A stretch of 64,000 nt of DNA from Vagococcus jeotgali (GTDB taxonomy: Bacteria; Bacillota; Bacilli; Lactobacillales; Vagococcaceae): contig NZ_CP142146.1 in NCBI RefSeq assembly GCF_035918315.1, forward strand, positions 1,736,001-1,800,000, read 5' to 3'. Below the pieces are notes generated by a model. That model was not told the origin of the DNA. It worked only from the letters and a program-made list of their open reading frames with translations, and searched no databases. Position 1 is the first letter of the stretch. Each line of letters opens with the position of its first letter. Of this stretch, positions 1 through 10,324 are shown piece after piece. The position numbers were made by a program, and so were the translations under genes.

Positions 1-2
1 AA

Positions 3-530
3 TTAAGTGAAGCGATTAAAGTAGATAGTGCTACTATCCGTCGTGATTTTTCTTATTTTGGAGAGTTGGGAAAACGTGGTTATGGTTATGACGTCGAAAA
101 ATTGATGGATTTTTTTGCTAAAACACTTAGTGAAGACCGTTTAACTAATGTTGCTTTAGTCGGTGTTGGTAACTTAGGACATGCCTTAATTAATTACAGA
201 TTTCATCAAAGTAACAGTATTCGTATTAGTGCTGCCTTTGACGTTAAAGAAGATATTGTTGGACGTATATTAGATGGTGTCCCTGTTTATCATTCTGATG
301 AGTTGATTGAACAAATCAGTGATCAACATATTGAAGTCGCTATTCTAACTGTCCCACCAGAATCAGCTCAAGAAAATGCTGAAAAATTGGTTGAGGCTGG
401 TATCAAAGGGATTATGAATTTTACACCTATTAGTTTAGATGTTCCAAAAGGTGTTCAAATTCAAAATGTTGATTTAACTAATGAAATGCAAACATTAATT
501 TACTTCTTATCAAATTATAACGAAGAGTAA
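3..530 (+). CDS. rex: Redox-sensing transcriptional repressor Rex (5' end outside window)
   Basis: Rex binds DNA when the NADH/NAD+ ratio is low and represses fermentation genes such as adhE. The reading frame is open from nt 3, so the gene enters from the left. About 175 residues are present of a usual 210 or so. The first residues ([25 protein letters not shown], written here as [15 protein letters not shown] then [10 protein letters not shown]) are the end of the winged-helix DNA-binding domain. The Rossmann NADH site is seen as [13 protein letters not shown]. The TTG at nt 66 lies inside the conserved domain and is not the real start. A strong terminator follows at 553-606. Confidence 0.95.
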   Translation, partial: LSEAIKVDSATIRRDFSYFGELGKRGYGYDVEKLMDFFAKTLSEDRLTNVALVGVGNLGHALINYRFHQSNSIRISAAFDVKEDIVGRILDGVPVYHSDELIEQISDQHIEVAILTVPPESAQENAEKLVEAGIKGIMNFTPISLDVPKGVQIQNVDLTNEMQTLIYFLSNYNEE

Positions 531-552
531 AAAGAGGTTCTGTAGTACCCAC

Positions 553-606
553 ACACCCCACAAAGTTAGAACTAAACATCTAACCTTGTGGGGTGTATTT
601 TTTTAT
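553..606 (+). terminator. Rho-independent terminator of rex
   Basis: An 18-bp stem with one mismatch (arms 553-570 and 579-596, starting ACACCCCACAAAG) is followed by a run of T on the + strand. It separates rex from the convergent CPBP gene. A T-run is present only in the rex direction. Confidence 0.85.
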
Positions 607-611
607 TTTAG

Positions 612-1235
612 TTAAATATTAAATAAAATAACTAATAAATTCATTCCAACATGAGCTATTATTGGTGAGATGAGACTTTTTGAGTAATGGTAAATGAAAT
701 AAAATAAAATGCCTAATCCTGTGTAAGTTAAAATATGTCCCCCGCCATGCATCAAAGCAAATAAAAGCGAACTGATCAAAATAGAAAAAGTTACAGGTAA
801 CTTTTGATTTAGAAAATTAATCATACTATAACGAAATACACACTCTTCCATAATAGGAACAAATACAATCGGAATAAGTAACAACCAACTATTTCCTTGA
901 CTAATAGGCAATTGATTTAGCATATTAAAAGGAATTTGTGTCCTTTGGATAACAAAATGACTCAACCAAATCATAAAAAATTGAAATAAAACTCCTACTA
1001 ACATACCAAATATACCACTTAATAAAATTTTACTAGTCAACACTTTTGATAAACTAATTTTTTGAGCCGTTTGATAATATATATATACGACTAAACTGGT
1101 ACATATCATATAAATTAACAGTATTATCACTATTTGAATTAGTAAGTTAGGAAAAAATGCGGTGACATATACCGGCATATTAATGGCGAACAGAAAGAAA
1201 AAAACACTCCAAAGCATATTTTTATTAATCGACAT
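612..1235 (-). CDS. CPBP family intramembrane glutamic endopeptidase
   Basis: This is a membrane protein of the CPBP (Abi, CAAX protease-like) family, 207 residues with about six hydrophobic segments. The family motif EECVFR is present (E130, E131, R134), followed by a conserved His in MHGGGH (H163) and a third motif HVGMN (H195). In Gram-positive bacteria such proteins are linked to bacteriocin self-immunity or peptide processing, but the substrate here is unknown. A GAGGGG ribosome site precedes the ATG. It converges on rex and diverges from groES. Confidence 0.85.
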   Translation of the reverse strand: MSINKNMLWSVFFFLFAINMPVYVTAFFPNLLIQIVIILLIYMICTSLVVYIYYQTAQKISLSKVLTSKILLSGIFGMLVGVLFQFFMIWLSHFVIQRTQIPFNMLNQLPISQGNSWLLLIPIVFVPIMEECVFRYSMINFLNQKLPVTFSILISSLLFALMHGGGHILTYTGLGILFYFIYHYSKSLISPIIAHVGMNLLVILFNI

Positions 1236-1297
1236 AAACTAACCCCTCTCACTTCTAAAATATAATAGCATACTCTTTAAAAATATGCGCATTTTAC

Positions 1298-1326
1298 TTG
1301 CAAAAAAAATAGTTAATAGGTATTAT
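1298..1326 (+). promoter_or_regulatory. Sigma-A promoter of groES-groEL
   Basis: TTGCAA (1298-1303), a 17-bp spacer and TATTAT (1321-1326) form a good vegetative promoter. Transcription should start just ahead of or inside the CIRCE operator, which fits repression by HrcA. Confidence 0.8.
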
Positions 1327-1337
1327 AGTAAGTGTAA

Positions 1338-1364
1338 TTAGCACTTGAATATATCGAGTGCTAA
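1338..1364 (+). promoter_or_regulatory. CIRCE operator (HrcA binding site)
   Basis: TTAGCACTT, a 9-bp spacer, then GAGTGCTAA. This matches the CIRCE inverted repeat (TTAGCACTC-N9-GAGTGCTAA) with one mismatch in the left arm. It lies between the promoter and the groES start, as in other Firmicutes, so heat induction through HrcA is expected. Confidence 0.93.
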
Positions 1365-1392
1365 AATTTGAAATATTACGGGGGGATACACA

Positions 1393-1677
1393 TTGTTAAA
1401 ACCATTAGGAGATCGTGTTATGATTAAGGTACAAGAAGCAGAGGAAACTACTGCTAGCGGGTTGGTATTAACATCTGCATCAAAAGAAAAATCTCAAACA
1501 GGAACAATTGTTGCTATTGGAAATGGACGTACATTAGATAATGGAACAGTTTTACCTATGAGTGTTGAAGTCGGTCAAACCGTCGTATTTGAAAAATATA
1601 CTGGTCAAGAAATCACAGATGCAGGCGAAGATTTCTTAATTCTTCATGAACAAGATATCATCGCAATCGTAGAATAA
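1393..1677 (+). CDS. groES: Co-chaperonin GroES
   Basis: The heptameric GroES lid closes the GroEL folding chamber. The protein is 94 residues, the usual length. It begins with the typical [17 protein letters not shown] and has the mobile-loop region near [10 protein letters not shown]. The start is TTG at 1393, preceded by a GGGGGG ribosome site at 1380-1385. No closer ATG fits the family N terminus. It is the first gene of the CIRCE-regulated operon and groEL follows after 31 bp. Confidence 0.96.
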   Translation: MLKPLGDRVMIKVQEAEETTASGLVLTSASKEKSQTGTIVAIGNGRTLDNGTVLPMSVEVGQTVVFEKYTGQEITDAGEDFLILHEQDIIAIVE

Positions 1678-1684
1678 TAAATAA

Positions 1685-3340
<1,656 letters not shown>

Positions 3341-3369
3341 CTTTAAAAGACTTACGTTGATATAAAAAG

Positions 3370-3404
3370 AACCACATGAGGATTTTACTCTCATGTGGTT
3401 TTTT
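3370..3404 (+). terminator. Terminator downstream of groEL
   Basis: Arms AACCACATGAG (3370-3380) and CTCATGTGGTT (3390-3400) are followed by a T-run. A related but longer hairpin lies after the right repeat at 13368-13405. That one may be the native groEL terminator and this one the copy brought by the island. Confidence 0.8.
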
Positions 3405-3424
3405 GATGTGGAATGTGATGTGAA
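3405..3424 (+). repeat. Island-end repeat 1 (possible integrase arm site)
   Basis: The 20-bp sequence starting GATGTGGAATGTGATG has imperfect copies in the same orientation at the other island end: 13169-13188 (17 of 20 bases equal) and 13083-13102 (weaker). Repeats of this kind just inside both att sites resemble arm-type sites of tyrosine integrases. Confidence 0.4.
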
Positions 3425-3541
3425 CTAGTTAACTTTCTTTTTGAGAGTGTAATATAAACCGTGTAAGTAACCTACCATCCTAGGTAGTGGGTTGCTTCGC
3501 GGTTTTTCTTTTTTTACAATAGATTAAAGGAGTGGTAAGTC

Positions 3542-4783
3542 ATGACAAAAAAGAAAAAAGATCAAAAATCAGCGAAGTTAGCTCAATCAATTATTGATGC
3601 CTATCAACCAGAATCGGTTGAAGACATGCAAGAAGCCCTAAAAGATGTTTTTGGACCGATGTTTGAAGCAATGCTTCGTGGAGAATTAGATAATCATTTA
3701 GGTTATGAGAATCAGTCAAGACAAGAAAAAGAAACTCAAAACAGACGGAATGGATATGGAAATAAAAAATTAAAAACAAGTTTTGGTGAATTAGACATTC
3801 AGGTTCCTAGAGATAGAGACGCTTCTTTTGAGCCAGAAATTATTCCTAAAAGAAGCAGAGACGTTTCAAGTATTGAAGGAAAAGTTCTTTCTATGTATGC
3901 CAAAGGCATGAGTCAACGAGATATTGCCTCGACAATTGAAGATATTTATGGTTTTACTATTTCTCATGATATGGTGTCGGATATCACAGATCAAATATTA
4001 CCAGAACTTGAGGAATGGCAAATCAGACCTCTGGCCAAATGCTATGCCTTCTTGTTTGTCGATTGTATGTATGTCACTCTAAGAGAAAATTATGAAGTGA
4101 AAGAATGTGCGGTGTATACAATTCTTGGTTATGATTTAAAAGGAAATAAAGAAATTCTAGGTCTTTGGCTAAATCAAACAGAATCGAAAAATAGATGGAT
4201 GCAGATTTTTGATGAGATTAAAGAGCGTGGCGTTGAAGATATTTTGTTTATTTCAATGGATGGTGTATCAGGGCTTGAAAATGGAGCCAAAGCTATTTTC
4301 CCAGGTGTTGTCGTTCAACGTTGTCTGGTCCATTTAGTTAGAAATGCCCTTCGTTATGTGCCAAGTAAAAGTTATAAAGAGGTTTGTAAGGATATGAAGT
4401 CTTTTTACAGTGCCTCCTCTTTAAAAGCGGCTCAAACAGCTTTTGATACCTTTCAAACAAAGTGGGCAGTCTATCCTGGAGCTATTGATGTTTGGAAAAG
4501 AAATTTCCACCATGTCGAACAATTATTTGATTACGGCTCAGCTATTCGAAAAATAATGTACACGACAAATGCTGTAGAAAGTGTTCACTCTAGTTTCCGC
4601 AAGGTAACTAAAAAAGGAGCTTTCCCTAATGAGAATGCCCTTCTTAAGCTATTATATCTTCGAGTGAAAGAACTTCAAAGTAAATGGGAAGGTGGGCATG
4701 TTCATAATTGGGCTATGGTGCTTAACCAATTAACGGTCAACGACTCTTTTTCAAAACGTGTCGAAAAATATAATCGTTACTAA
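3542..4783 (+). CDS. IS256 family transposase
   Basis: DDE transposase of the mutator/IS256 type, 413 residues and apparently intact. Catalytic positions can be read as FVDCMYV (first Asp), SMDGVSGLENG (second Asp) and TNAVESVHSS (Glu), with the family sequence RCLVHLVRN between them. An AAAGGAG ribosome site lies just ahead of the ATG. The protein differs strongly from the other IS256-like transposase at 5298-6467. Confidence 0.93.
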   Translation: MTKKKKDQKSAKLAQSIIDAYQPESVEDMQEALKDVFGPMFEAMLRGELDNHLGYENQSRQEKETQNRRNGYGNKKLKTSFGELDIQVPRDRDASFEPEIIPKRSRDVSSIEGKVLSMYAKGMSQRDIASTIEDIYGFTISHDMVSDITDQILPELEEWQIRPLAKCYAFLFVDCMYVTLRENYEVKECAVYTILGYDLKGNKEILGLWLNQTESKNRWMQIFDEIKERGVEDILFISMDGVSGLENGAKAIFPGVVVQRCLVHLVRNALRYVPSKSYKEVCKDMKSFYSASSLKAAQTAFDTFQTKWAVYPGAIDVWKRNFHHVEQLFDYGSAIRKIMYTTNAVESVHSSFRKVTKKGAFPNENALLKLLYLRVKELQSKWEGGHVHNWAMVLNQLTVNDSFSKRVEKYNRY

Positions 4784-4806
4784 TCAAAATAAGTGAGACA
4801 TATAAA

Positions 4807-4913
4807 ATTTGACAACGAGTCTCTCGTCCTGCGATTTTTTATCGGGACAAGAGGTTTATTAAAAATACCCTCTTATTCCTAGAGATTATCACAGGACGAC
4901 TCATTGTCAAATT
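4807..4913 (+). other. Long interrupted inverted repeat downstream of IS256-A transposase
   Basis: AATTTGACAACGAGTC near 4807 pairs with GACTCATTGTCAAATT near 4898. GTCCTG and CAGGAC extend the stem after a short bulge, and an inner AAGAGG...CCTCTT hairpin sits in the loop. The RNA would fold into a stem of more than 20 bp. It lies inside the element, so it may be an element-borne terminator, an insulator or a structured RNA. Confidence 0.55.
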
Positions 4914-4964
4914 GAGTTTCTATTTTTATTTTTAAGGAATTTACACACTTAACTTGACAAACCC

Positions 4965-5245
4965 TTCTTTTTATTCTTAATAGTTCCTCTTCTTCTTTAA
5001 TAAAATCTTTTCTTACTTCTTTTTTTACTTCTGAAAAAAAGCCCAAAATATTATCATCGGGATTAAAACAATGTGTAATCTCATCTTCAACCTTATAATA
5101 AACTTGACCTTCGAATTTAATATCAGGATTATTAAGTACAAGTTTTTTGACACTTTTATCTACTTTCTTTAAATCTTCTCTTATAGCATCAATATAATCA
5201 AAATAAATTTTAATTACACACCTATTATAATCTGCAATTGTATAT
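4965..5245 (-). pseudogene. 3' fragment of the interrupted HEPN-like gene, between two IS256-like elements
   Basis: There is no start codon here, but the minus strand is open and encodes a charged segment including NNPDIKFEGQVYYKVEDE and a Glu-rich stretch. It joins in frame to the fragment at 7863-8040 (HISYLY then TIADYNRC) and, across the element at 3443-4964, to the last 14 codons at 3391-3434. Confidence 0.7.
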
Positions 5246-6574
5246 TGGTTGCGTCAAGAATTATGTGTAAATGGAAAATCCATTCCATTATTTTAAGTTA
5301 AAACATTGATTCTAATGTATCTTGAATTTCCTTAAATCCTTTATGCACTCTACCTAAAAACTTTTGGTTATATTCATTGAACTGAGAAACAAGGAATCTC
5401 TCCAGAGATTCTTCATTAGGAAATTGTTCTTTTCTCTTTGTATATTTTTTTAACTGTTTATTGAATCCCTCAATCAAGTTAGTTGAGTAGATAGTTCTTC
5501 TGATTGATGGCGGGAAGTTATAGAAAGTTAATATAGCAGGATTCATGAGTAACTTCACAACTCGTGGATACTGCTTTTTCCATTTTTCTGTCATAAAAGT
5601 TACTTGTTCAATTGCTTCCTCTTTTGAAAGAGCTTGATAGACAGTTTTAAAATCATCACAGATTTCTTTTCTATCCTTAACACGAACTTTATGAGCAATA
5701 TTTCTAGAGACATGAACACAACATTGTTGAAATTGAGCATTTGGATAGACACTATGGATGCTATCGTGAATACCGTTTAAACCATCAGTTACAACTAATA
5801 AAACCTCTTCTAAACCACGGTCTTTTAGGTCTTGAAGTATCTCTTTCCAAATGTAGGCAGATTCAGTTGGAGCAATAGTAAATCCTAGAACTTCTTTGGT
5901 TCCATCTAACCGGATACCAATTACTATGTAAATAGCTTCTTTTGCTACGGTTTTCCTTTTTACTGGAATATGAGTAGCATCCATAAAAATAACTGAGTAT
6001 TTAGCCTCTAAAGTTCTTTCTTTAAAAGCTAAAACATCTTCAGATACAATTTTACTTATGTTTGAAATAGTTTGTGGCGTGTAATAATGACCATACATCT
6101 TTTCAATTAAATCAGAGATTTCAGACATCGTTATTCCTTTTTGAAATAGCTGAATAATAGTCGTTTCTAAAGAGTCATTGGTTCTTTTATAAGCAGGTAA
6201 TGTTTGTTGAGAAAACTCACCATTCCTATCTCTAGGGATTACTAAATTTAGTTCTCCATACTCCGTTTTAAATGAACGTGAATAATTCCCATTTCGGGAA
6301 TTACCTGAATTAAATCCAGATCTATCATATTTTTCATAGTCAAGAAATGCTGTCAGTTCAGCTTTTAATAATGAATTAATAGCTAGCTCTAGATGATGGC
6401 GAAACAAATCATCCAAATCACCTTTATTGATTAGTGTTTCCATAATTTCTGTAGTAAAATTATTCATGAGAAAGTCCTCCTATAAAATTTTTGTGTGGTA
6501 ACTTTAATTTTACAGAATGGACTTTCTTTTTTTCTACCCTAAATTTCTATTTACACAAAATATTTTACGCTATC
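5246..6574 (-). mobile_element. IS256-family element B (about 1329 bp)
   Basis: Terminal repeats are imperfect and end in a shared TGTGTAAAT block (TGGTTGCGTC... at the left, AGATAGCGTA... at the right on the minus strand). The flanks carry TGTATAT at 5239-5245 and 6575-6581; IS256 elements usually duplicate 8-9 bp, so the exact ends may be off by one. The right end of the same element occurs alone at 30013-30078. Confidence 0.75.
5298..6467 (-). CDS. IS256 family transposase
   Basis: DDE transposase of the IS256 type, 389 residues and intact. Catalytic segments are FMDATHIPV (Asp), VTDGLNGIHDS (Asp) and TNLIEGFNKQL (Glu), with QCCVHVSRN between. A GGAGGA ribosome site precedes the ATG. The element sits inside the broken HEPN-like gene, in the same orientation. 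Confidence 0.95.
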   Translation of the reverse strand: MNNFTTEIMETLINKGDLDDLFRHHLELAINSLLKAELTAFLDYEKYDRSGFNSGNSRNGNYSRSFKTEYGELNLVIPRDRNGEFSQQTLPAYKRTNDSLETTIIQLFQKGITMSEISDLIEKMYGHYYTPQTISNISKIVSEDVLAFKERTLEAKYSVIFMDATHIPVKRKTVAKEAIYIVIGIRLDGTKEVLGFTIAPTESAYIWKEILQDLKDRGLEEVLLVVTDGLNGIHDSIHSVYPNAQFQQCCVHVSRNIAHKVRVKDRKEICDDFKTVYQALSKEEAIEQVTFMTEKWKKQYPRVVKLLMNPAILTFYNFPPSIRRTIYSTNLIEGFNKQLKKYTKRKEQFPNEESLERFLVSQFNEYNQKFLGRVHKGFKEIQDTLESMF

Positions 6575-6653
6575 TGTATATTGAATTGGCAACACTTTTC
6601 TGTACAAAAATTATACGGTCTTTATTTTATTTAGATAGTTATTCTATGTTCTG

Positions 6654-7451
6654 CTAAATAACCTGTTTCAACTCCCAATCTAAACGGTAATTAATCGGGG
6701 ATTGATAGCCAAGCTTGCCATGTTTTCTAAACTTGTTCCACCAATTGACATAATCCATTAACTCATATTGTAGTTCAAACAATGAGTCAAAAGATTGTTG
6801 GTAAATAAACTCAATTTTAAAAGCTCGATAGGTTGCTTCTGCCACAGCGTTGTCATAGGGGCAGCCAGGACGTGATAAAGACCGTTTTATCTGAAACACA
6901 TCCAATAATTCATCAATACTTTGGTTATCAAATTCTTTTCCTCGGTCTGTATGAAAAATTTCAACATCATCTAATGGCTGTTCAATCGTTCCGATTGCCT
7001 GTAGCACAAGGTCCACAGATTTGTTAGGACCACTAGAATGCCCAACTATTTCTCGATTGAACAAATCGAGAATAAAGCAGACATAATGCCACTTTTTGCC
7101 TACTTTAACATAGGTTAAATCTGTCACTAAAGCTTCCATAGGTTGCATTTTATCAAATTGACGTGATAAAACATTATCGATTTTCTGTTCATTTTTAGTC
7201 GTTGCTTGAGGTTTAAATTTCAGTGTTGTGTAGCTTGAAATGAAATTAAACTTATTCATGATTCGTCGTATCCTTCTTCTTGAAACAATTAATCCTTGAT
7301 CGTTTAAATCATCTTTAATTCTTCTTGCTCCGTAGGAGTTACGGCTATCTGTAAATGACTCAATGACTGCTTTTTCAACAATAGCTTCTGATTTTTTTCT
7401 TTTGACTTCATAATAATAAGCCCCACGAGAAATTTCTAATTTTCGACACAT
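6654..7451 (-). CDS. IS3 family transposase OrfB (copy 1)
   Basis: rve-type integrase core with an HTH_21 N-terminal region, 265 residues from the first Met. The frame is open further upstream, as expected for a product made by -1 frameshifting from orfA. DDE residues are read in TDLTYV, FHTDRGKEF and NAVAEATYRAFK. Identical in these positions to copy 2. Copy 3 has a change next to the Glu region. Confidence 0.92.
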   Translation of the reverse strand: MCRKLEISRGAYYYEVKRKKSEAIVEKAVIESFTDSRNSYGARRIKDDLNDQGLIVSRRRIRRIMNKFNFISSYTTLKFKPQATTKNEQKIDNVLSRQFDKMQPMEALVTDLTYVKVGKKWHYVCFILDLFNREIVGHSSGPNKSVDLVLQAIGTIEQPLDDVEIFHTDRGKEFDNQSIDELLDVFQIKRSLSRPGCPYDNAVAEATYRAFKIEFIYQQSFDSLFELQYELMDYVNWWNKFRKHGKLGYQSPINYRLDWELKQVI

Positions 7452-7567
7452 CGCTGATACACTATACTTCTTTTTGTTTTCCCTAACAACTTCTACTTTC
7501 GTCCGAATATCAGCGCCGCTTGCTTTAAAATATCATTCTCCATCATCAGTTCTTTATTTAGTTTTCG

Positions 7568-7783
7568 TCATTCACGCAACTCTTTTTCTTCTGGTGTCAA
7601 ATTATCTTTCTCTTTGAATGATCCTGACTGATTATATTGTTTTACCCATTTATCAAAGGTTGATGGTGTCAGGTCATATTCTCTTAAAATATCTTTTCTA
7701 GGTTTTCCTGATTTATGCAGTTCCACCATTTGTTTCTTAAATGATTCTTTGAAGGTCCGTCTTGGTTTTCTGTTAGTTGTCAT
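7568..7783 (-). CDS. IS3 family transposase OrfA (copy 1), with internal TGA
   Basis: Helix-turn-helix protein (HTH_23/IS150 type) that binds the element ends. The listed 71 residues end at a TGA. The same frame goes on for 25 more codons (RKLNKELMMENDILKQAAL...) as the usual leucine-zipper end of OrfA. The stop replaces a Leu codon (TTA to TGA) and is followed by C. All three copies in the window carry the same stop. Confidence 0.88.
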   Translation of the reverse strand: MTTNRKPRRTFKESFKKQMVELHKSGKPRKDILREYDLTPSTFDKWVKQYNQSGSFKEKDNLTPEEKELRE

Positions 7784-7852
7784 GAAATAAGCTCCTACTT
7801 TGTTTTTTATTAAGTATAGACACCTTATCTTTATTGTTCAACTAAGTGTAAC

Positions 7853-8053
7853 CTATTCATATAAATAAGATATATGTGGATTATTGTCTAATTCCTTTAC
7901 TATCTCTTCCTTAATTTCCCCCATTTCTTTTAATAAAGATTTATTTAATTTTATATGAGGCTTGCTCAATATCTCATCTAAATTAAAACTCACACGACCT
8001 TCATTAACTTCTACTGGTAAATGTCCATGTTGAGAATAATGGCTCTTCGTCAA
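7853..8053 (-). pseudogene. Middle fragment of the interrupted HEPN-like gene
   Basis: The first four codons (MTKS) belong to the ISL3 end. The remainder, from YSQHGHLPVEV on, is the continuation of the gene at 9540-9960. The frame ends in an IS3 terminal sequence at 7859 and should not be annotated as a separate small protein. Confidence 0.75.
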
Positions 8054-9531
8054 ATCGTGTTGATATTTAAAAATTGATAAAATAAGGGCATTAGAAGAAG
8101 GGGGATTTTTCCTCCTTCTTCTTTTTAATTAAATTGAAATGATTGACCTTGAATAAGGAAAATCCGTCGCTTAAAAGTTAAGAAATTTCGGTAACCATAG
8201 GCTGTTCGTTTGATAGCTTTGATTCGGTTGTTAATTCCTTCTAAAAAACCATTTGAATAAGAATAATTTAAAGCATTGGTAACACCTTGCCTGAAGGTTT
8301 GGAATGTTTTGAATTTGGCTTTAAATTCCTTAGGAAGCTCATTAGAGATAGAATGAGTTAATTCTAAAAATAAGTCTGAATCCTTTGTTTCATAAGCATA
8401 TTTTAACTCTTGTATATAATCATATGCGATTTTTATAGTTGAGTTATAGGAAAGAAGTTCTTCAATGACACCAACTTGTGTCATACTTTTATTGAAAAGA
8501 GGATAATTACTATATGTAGTGGCACTTAATTGACTAGAGTCTTTTAAAAATAGTTTCCAATATTTTTTTATTCTCCGGTATTGTTTTGCTTCTTCATTAT
8601 CATAACGTTTTAATTGATTCATTTCTTTTATTCTTAGTTGATTAAAAGAACGATTGATATGCTGAATGATATGGAATCTATCTGTCACAATCTCTGCATG
8701 TGGAAATACAGTTTTAAGAAGGCCACCGTAGTTGGCATTCATATCCATGACGAGAAACTTCACTTTTAACCGCTCTTTTCTGGAGTATTTCAGGAAGTAC
8801 TTAATAAGAGAGAAGAGACGTCTATCTGGTAAAATATCAATAATCTTTTTACTTTCAGCATCAGCACAAATAAAGCTCATACCAGATTGACATGACTTAG
8901 TTGATTTAAATTCATCGACACATAGTACTTTTGGTAGATGTTGAAAGTTGGTTAGACAGTGGTTGGTAAAGTCGTATAAAACACGTTGTACCGTGTTATC
9001 AGAAACATGATGGAATCTAGCGATCTCTTTTCTTGAACGATCTTCTTTCAAATCTAAGGCGATTTGATACTTTAATGTTTTCGATATATGACAATAGTCA
9101 TCGACTAACGCAGTATCAGCACTGAATGTTGTATGACATTCTTTACATAGATATCGTTCTCTTTTAAGTTCTAAATAAGTTGTGACCCTATTAAACTCTG
9201 GTAGTTGTGTTTTAGTAGTATAAGTACCATTTTTAACACACGTATTCTGATGACAAGAGGGGCATATTCTGTCTGGAGACGTTAGTCTTCCCCTTATTAT
9301 ATTTGAGCGTCTACCTCTAATAGTAGCCTCAGTTAACCAATCTTTTTCAAAAATAATAGATTTGTCTGTTAAATTAAGTAATTTTCTAGTATGATTATCC
9401 ATGGGAACATCCTCCTAATAATTTGGTTTTTGTCGACTTTATTTTATCATGTTTGGATGTTCCTTTTTGTATTTAAAAACAAAAAATCGTATTAATGGAA
9501 ACTATCCATCAACACGATTTATTATAGACCC
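8041..9531 (-). mobile_element. ISL3-family element, copy 1 (1491 bp)
   Basis: Ends are GGCTCTTCGTCAAATCG and GGGTCTATAATAAATCG on opposite strands, and the 8-bp target duplication AGAATAAT is perfect (8033-8040 and 9532-9539). This is the only ISL3 copy here with a clean duplication. It interrupts the HEPN-like gene within its RNYSQH motif. Confidence 0.95.
8125..9402 (-). CDS. ISL3 family transposase (copy 1)
   Basis: 425 residues, intact. The N-terminal zinc-binding pairs CPSC and CKEC are followed by a helix-turn-helix region and the DDE core: CVDEFKSTKS, MDMNANYGG and a Glu in GFLEGINNRIKAIKR. A GGAGGATG ribosome site precedes the start. Identical in sequence to copy 2 at 18680-19957. 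Confidence 0.95.
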   Translation of the reverse strand: MDNHTRKLLNLTDKSIIFEKDWLTEATIRGRRSNIIRGRLTSPDRICPSCHQNTCVKNGTYTTKTQLPEFNRVTTYLELKRERYLCKECHTTFSADTALVDDYCHISKTLKYQIALDLKEDRSRKEIARFHHVSDNTVQRVLYDFTNHCLTNFQHLPKVLCVDEFKSTKSCQSGMSFICADAESKKIIDILPDRRLFSLIKYFLKYSRKERLKVKFLVMDMNANYGGLLKTVFPHAEIVTDRFHIIQHINRSFNQLRIKEMNQLKRYDNEEAKQYRRIKKYWKLFLKDSSQLSATTYSNYPLFNKSMTQVGVIEELLSYNSTIKIAYDYIQELKYAYETKDSDLFLELTHSISNELPKEFKAKFKTFQTFRQGVTNALNYSYSNGFLEGINNRIKAIKRTAYGYRNFLTFKRRIFLIQGQSFQFN

Positions 9532-9960
9532 AGAATAATTTCTTAGTAGGTTTAAAAACCTATAAGAAAAAAATTCATCATAAACTTTACTAGAACTAAG
9601 TTTTCTGAAATCAATGTAGTCTTTTTCTTTCATATTTTTTTTAAAATATACTTCTATAGATTCTACCAACACTCTTCCAGAACTTATTAAATTTACAGTA
9701 TAAGTATTAATTAATGTATACATTTCTTCTTCATTCAAACTCATTCTTTTATGGAGTATTGAATCGTTCGTATAAATAATAAAGTCGGAAAGCATAAGAT
9801 TTAGATTACATCTAAATACCTTATACAGCCTAAATAATTCTACGAAATGTCTTGTTTTTTCAACGTAATTTTCTACCATTATTTTCTCTTCTAAACTTAA
9901 ATCTGCTATTTTTATTTCTTTTGTCCTATTAGTAAAATAATAATATTTATCTTTAATCAT
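9502..9960 (-). pseudogene. 5' fragment of the interrupted HEPN-like gene
   Basis: This open frame (152 codons, start ATG at 9958-9960) carries the first 140 or so residues of the broken gene. From codon 142 on it reads into the ISL3 element and stops at 9502. The residues before the junction (FLNLLRNYS) continue as QHGHLPVEV in the fragment at 7863-8040. Confidence 0.75.
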
Positions 9961-10108
9961 TTTTAACTCCTAATTACTTATTTCATTGTATGTATCCCAT
10001 ATAAATCTTACTAACGCAACAGATGAATTAACTGAATAGGTTACACTTAGTTGAACAATAAAGATAAGGTGTCTATACTTAATAAAAAACAAAGTAGGAG
10101 CTTATTTC

Positions 10109-10324
10109 ATGACAACTAACAGAAAACCAAGACGGACCTTCAAAGAATCATTTAAGAAACAAATGGTGGAACTGCATAAATCAGGAAAACCTAGAAAAGA
10201 TATTTTAAGAGAATATGACCTGACACCATCAACCTTTGATAAATGGGTAAAACAATATAATCAGTCAGGATCATTCAAAGAGAAAGATAATTTGACACCA
10301 GAAGAAAAAGAGTTGCGTGAATGA
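10109..10324 (+). CDS. IS3 family transposase OrfA (copy 2), with internal TGA
   Basis: Same protein as the orfA of copy 1, with the same TGA at 10322-10324. The frame would go on to TAG at 10396. In the extension a TTTAAAG heptamer at 10363-10369 is in the right phase (T TTA AAG) for -1 slippage into the orfB frame. Confidence 0.88.
   Translation: MTTNRKPRRTFKESFKKQMVELHKSGKPRKDILREYDLTPSTFDKWVKQYNQSGSFKEKDNLTPEEKELRE

Larger units (their letters stand above)
3443..4964 (+). mobile_element. IS256-family element A (1522 bp)
   Basis: It is bounded by an 8-bp direct repeat TTCTTTTT (3435-3442 and 4965-4972) and holds a complete transposase. The right end (GGGTTTGTCAAG on the minus strand) and left end (GAGAGTGTAATA) match each other only partly, so one end may be trimmed. 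A terminator-like hairpin (3467-3505) precedes the transposase, and a long interrupted palindrome (4807-4913) follows it. Confidence 0.7.
6582..7859 (-). mobile_element. IS3-family (IS150-type) element, copy 1 (1278 bp)
   Basis: It has TG...CA ends with imperfect inverted repeats TGAATTGGCAACACTT and TGAATAGGTTACACTT, and a 3-bp target duplication TAT at 6579-6581 and 7860-7862. Two more copies of the same length lie at 10033-11310 and 23793-25070. The copies differ by only a few bases. Confidence 0.93.
3391..9960 (-). pseudogene. Reconstructed 307-codon gene with a HEPN-like RX4H motif, broken by four insertion sequences
   Basis: Removing four insertion elements and one copy of each target duplication joins 9540-9960, 7863-8040, 4965-5245 and 3391-3434 into one open frame of 924 nt on the minus strand, with no stop before TGA at 3391-3393. 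The ISL3 (8-bp AGAATAAT duplication), IS3 (3-bp), IS256-like (7-bp TGTATAT) and second IS256-like (8-bp TTCTTTTT) elements are all in the coding sequence. The product is helical and charged. After restoration residues 140-145 read RNYSQH, which fits the R-X4-6-H active-site pattern of HEPN ribonucleases common in defence and toxin systems. That assignment is inference; I do not recognise a named family. The gene is inactive. Confidence 0.7.
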
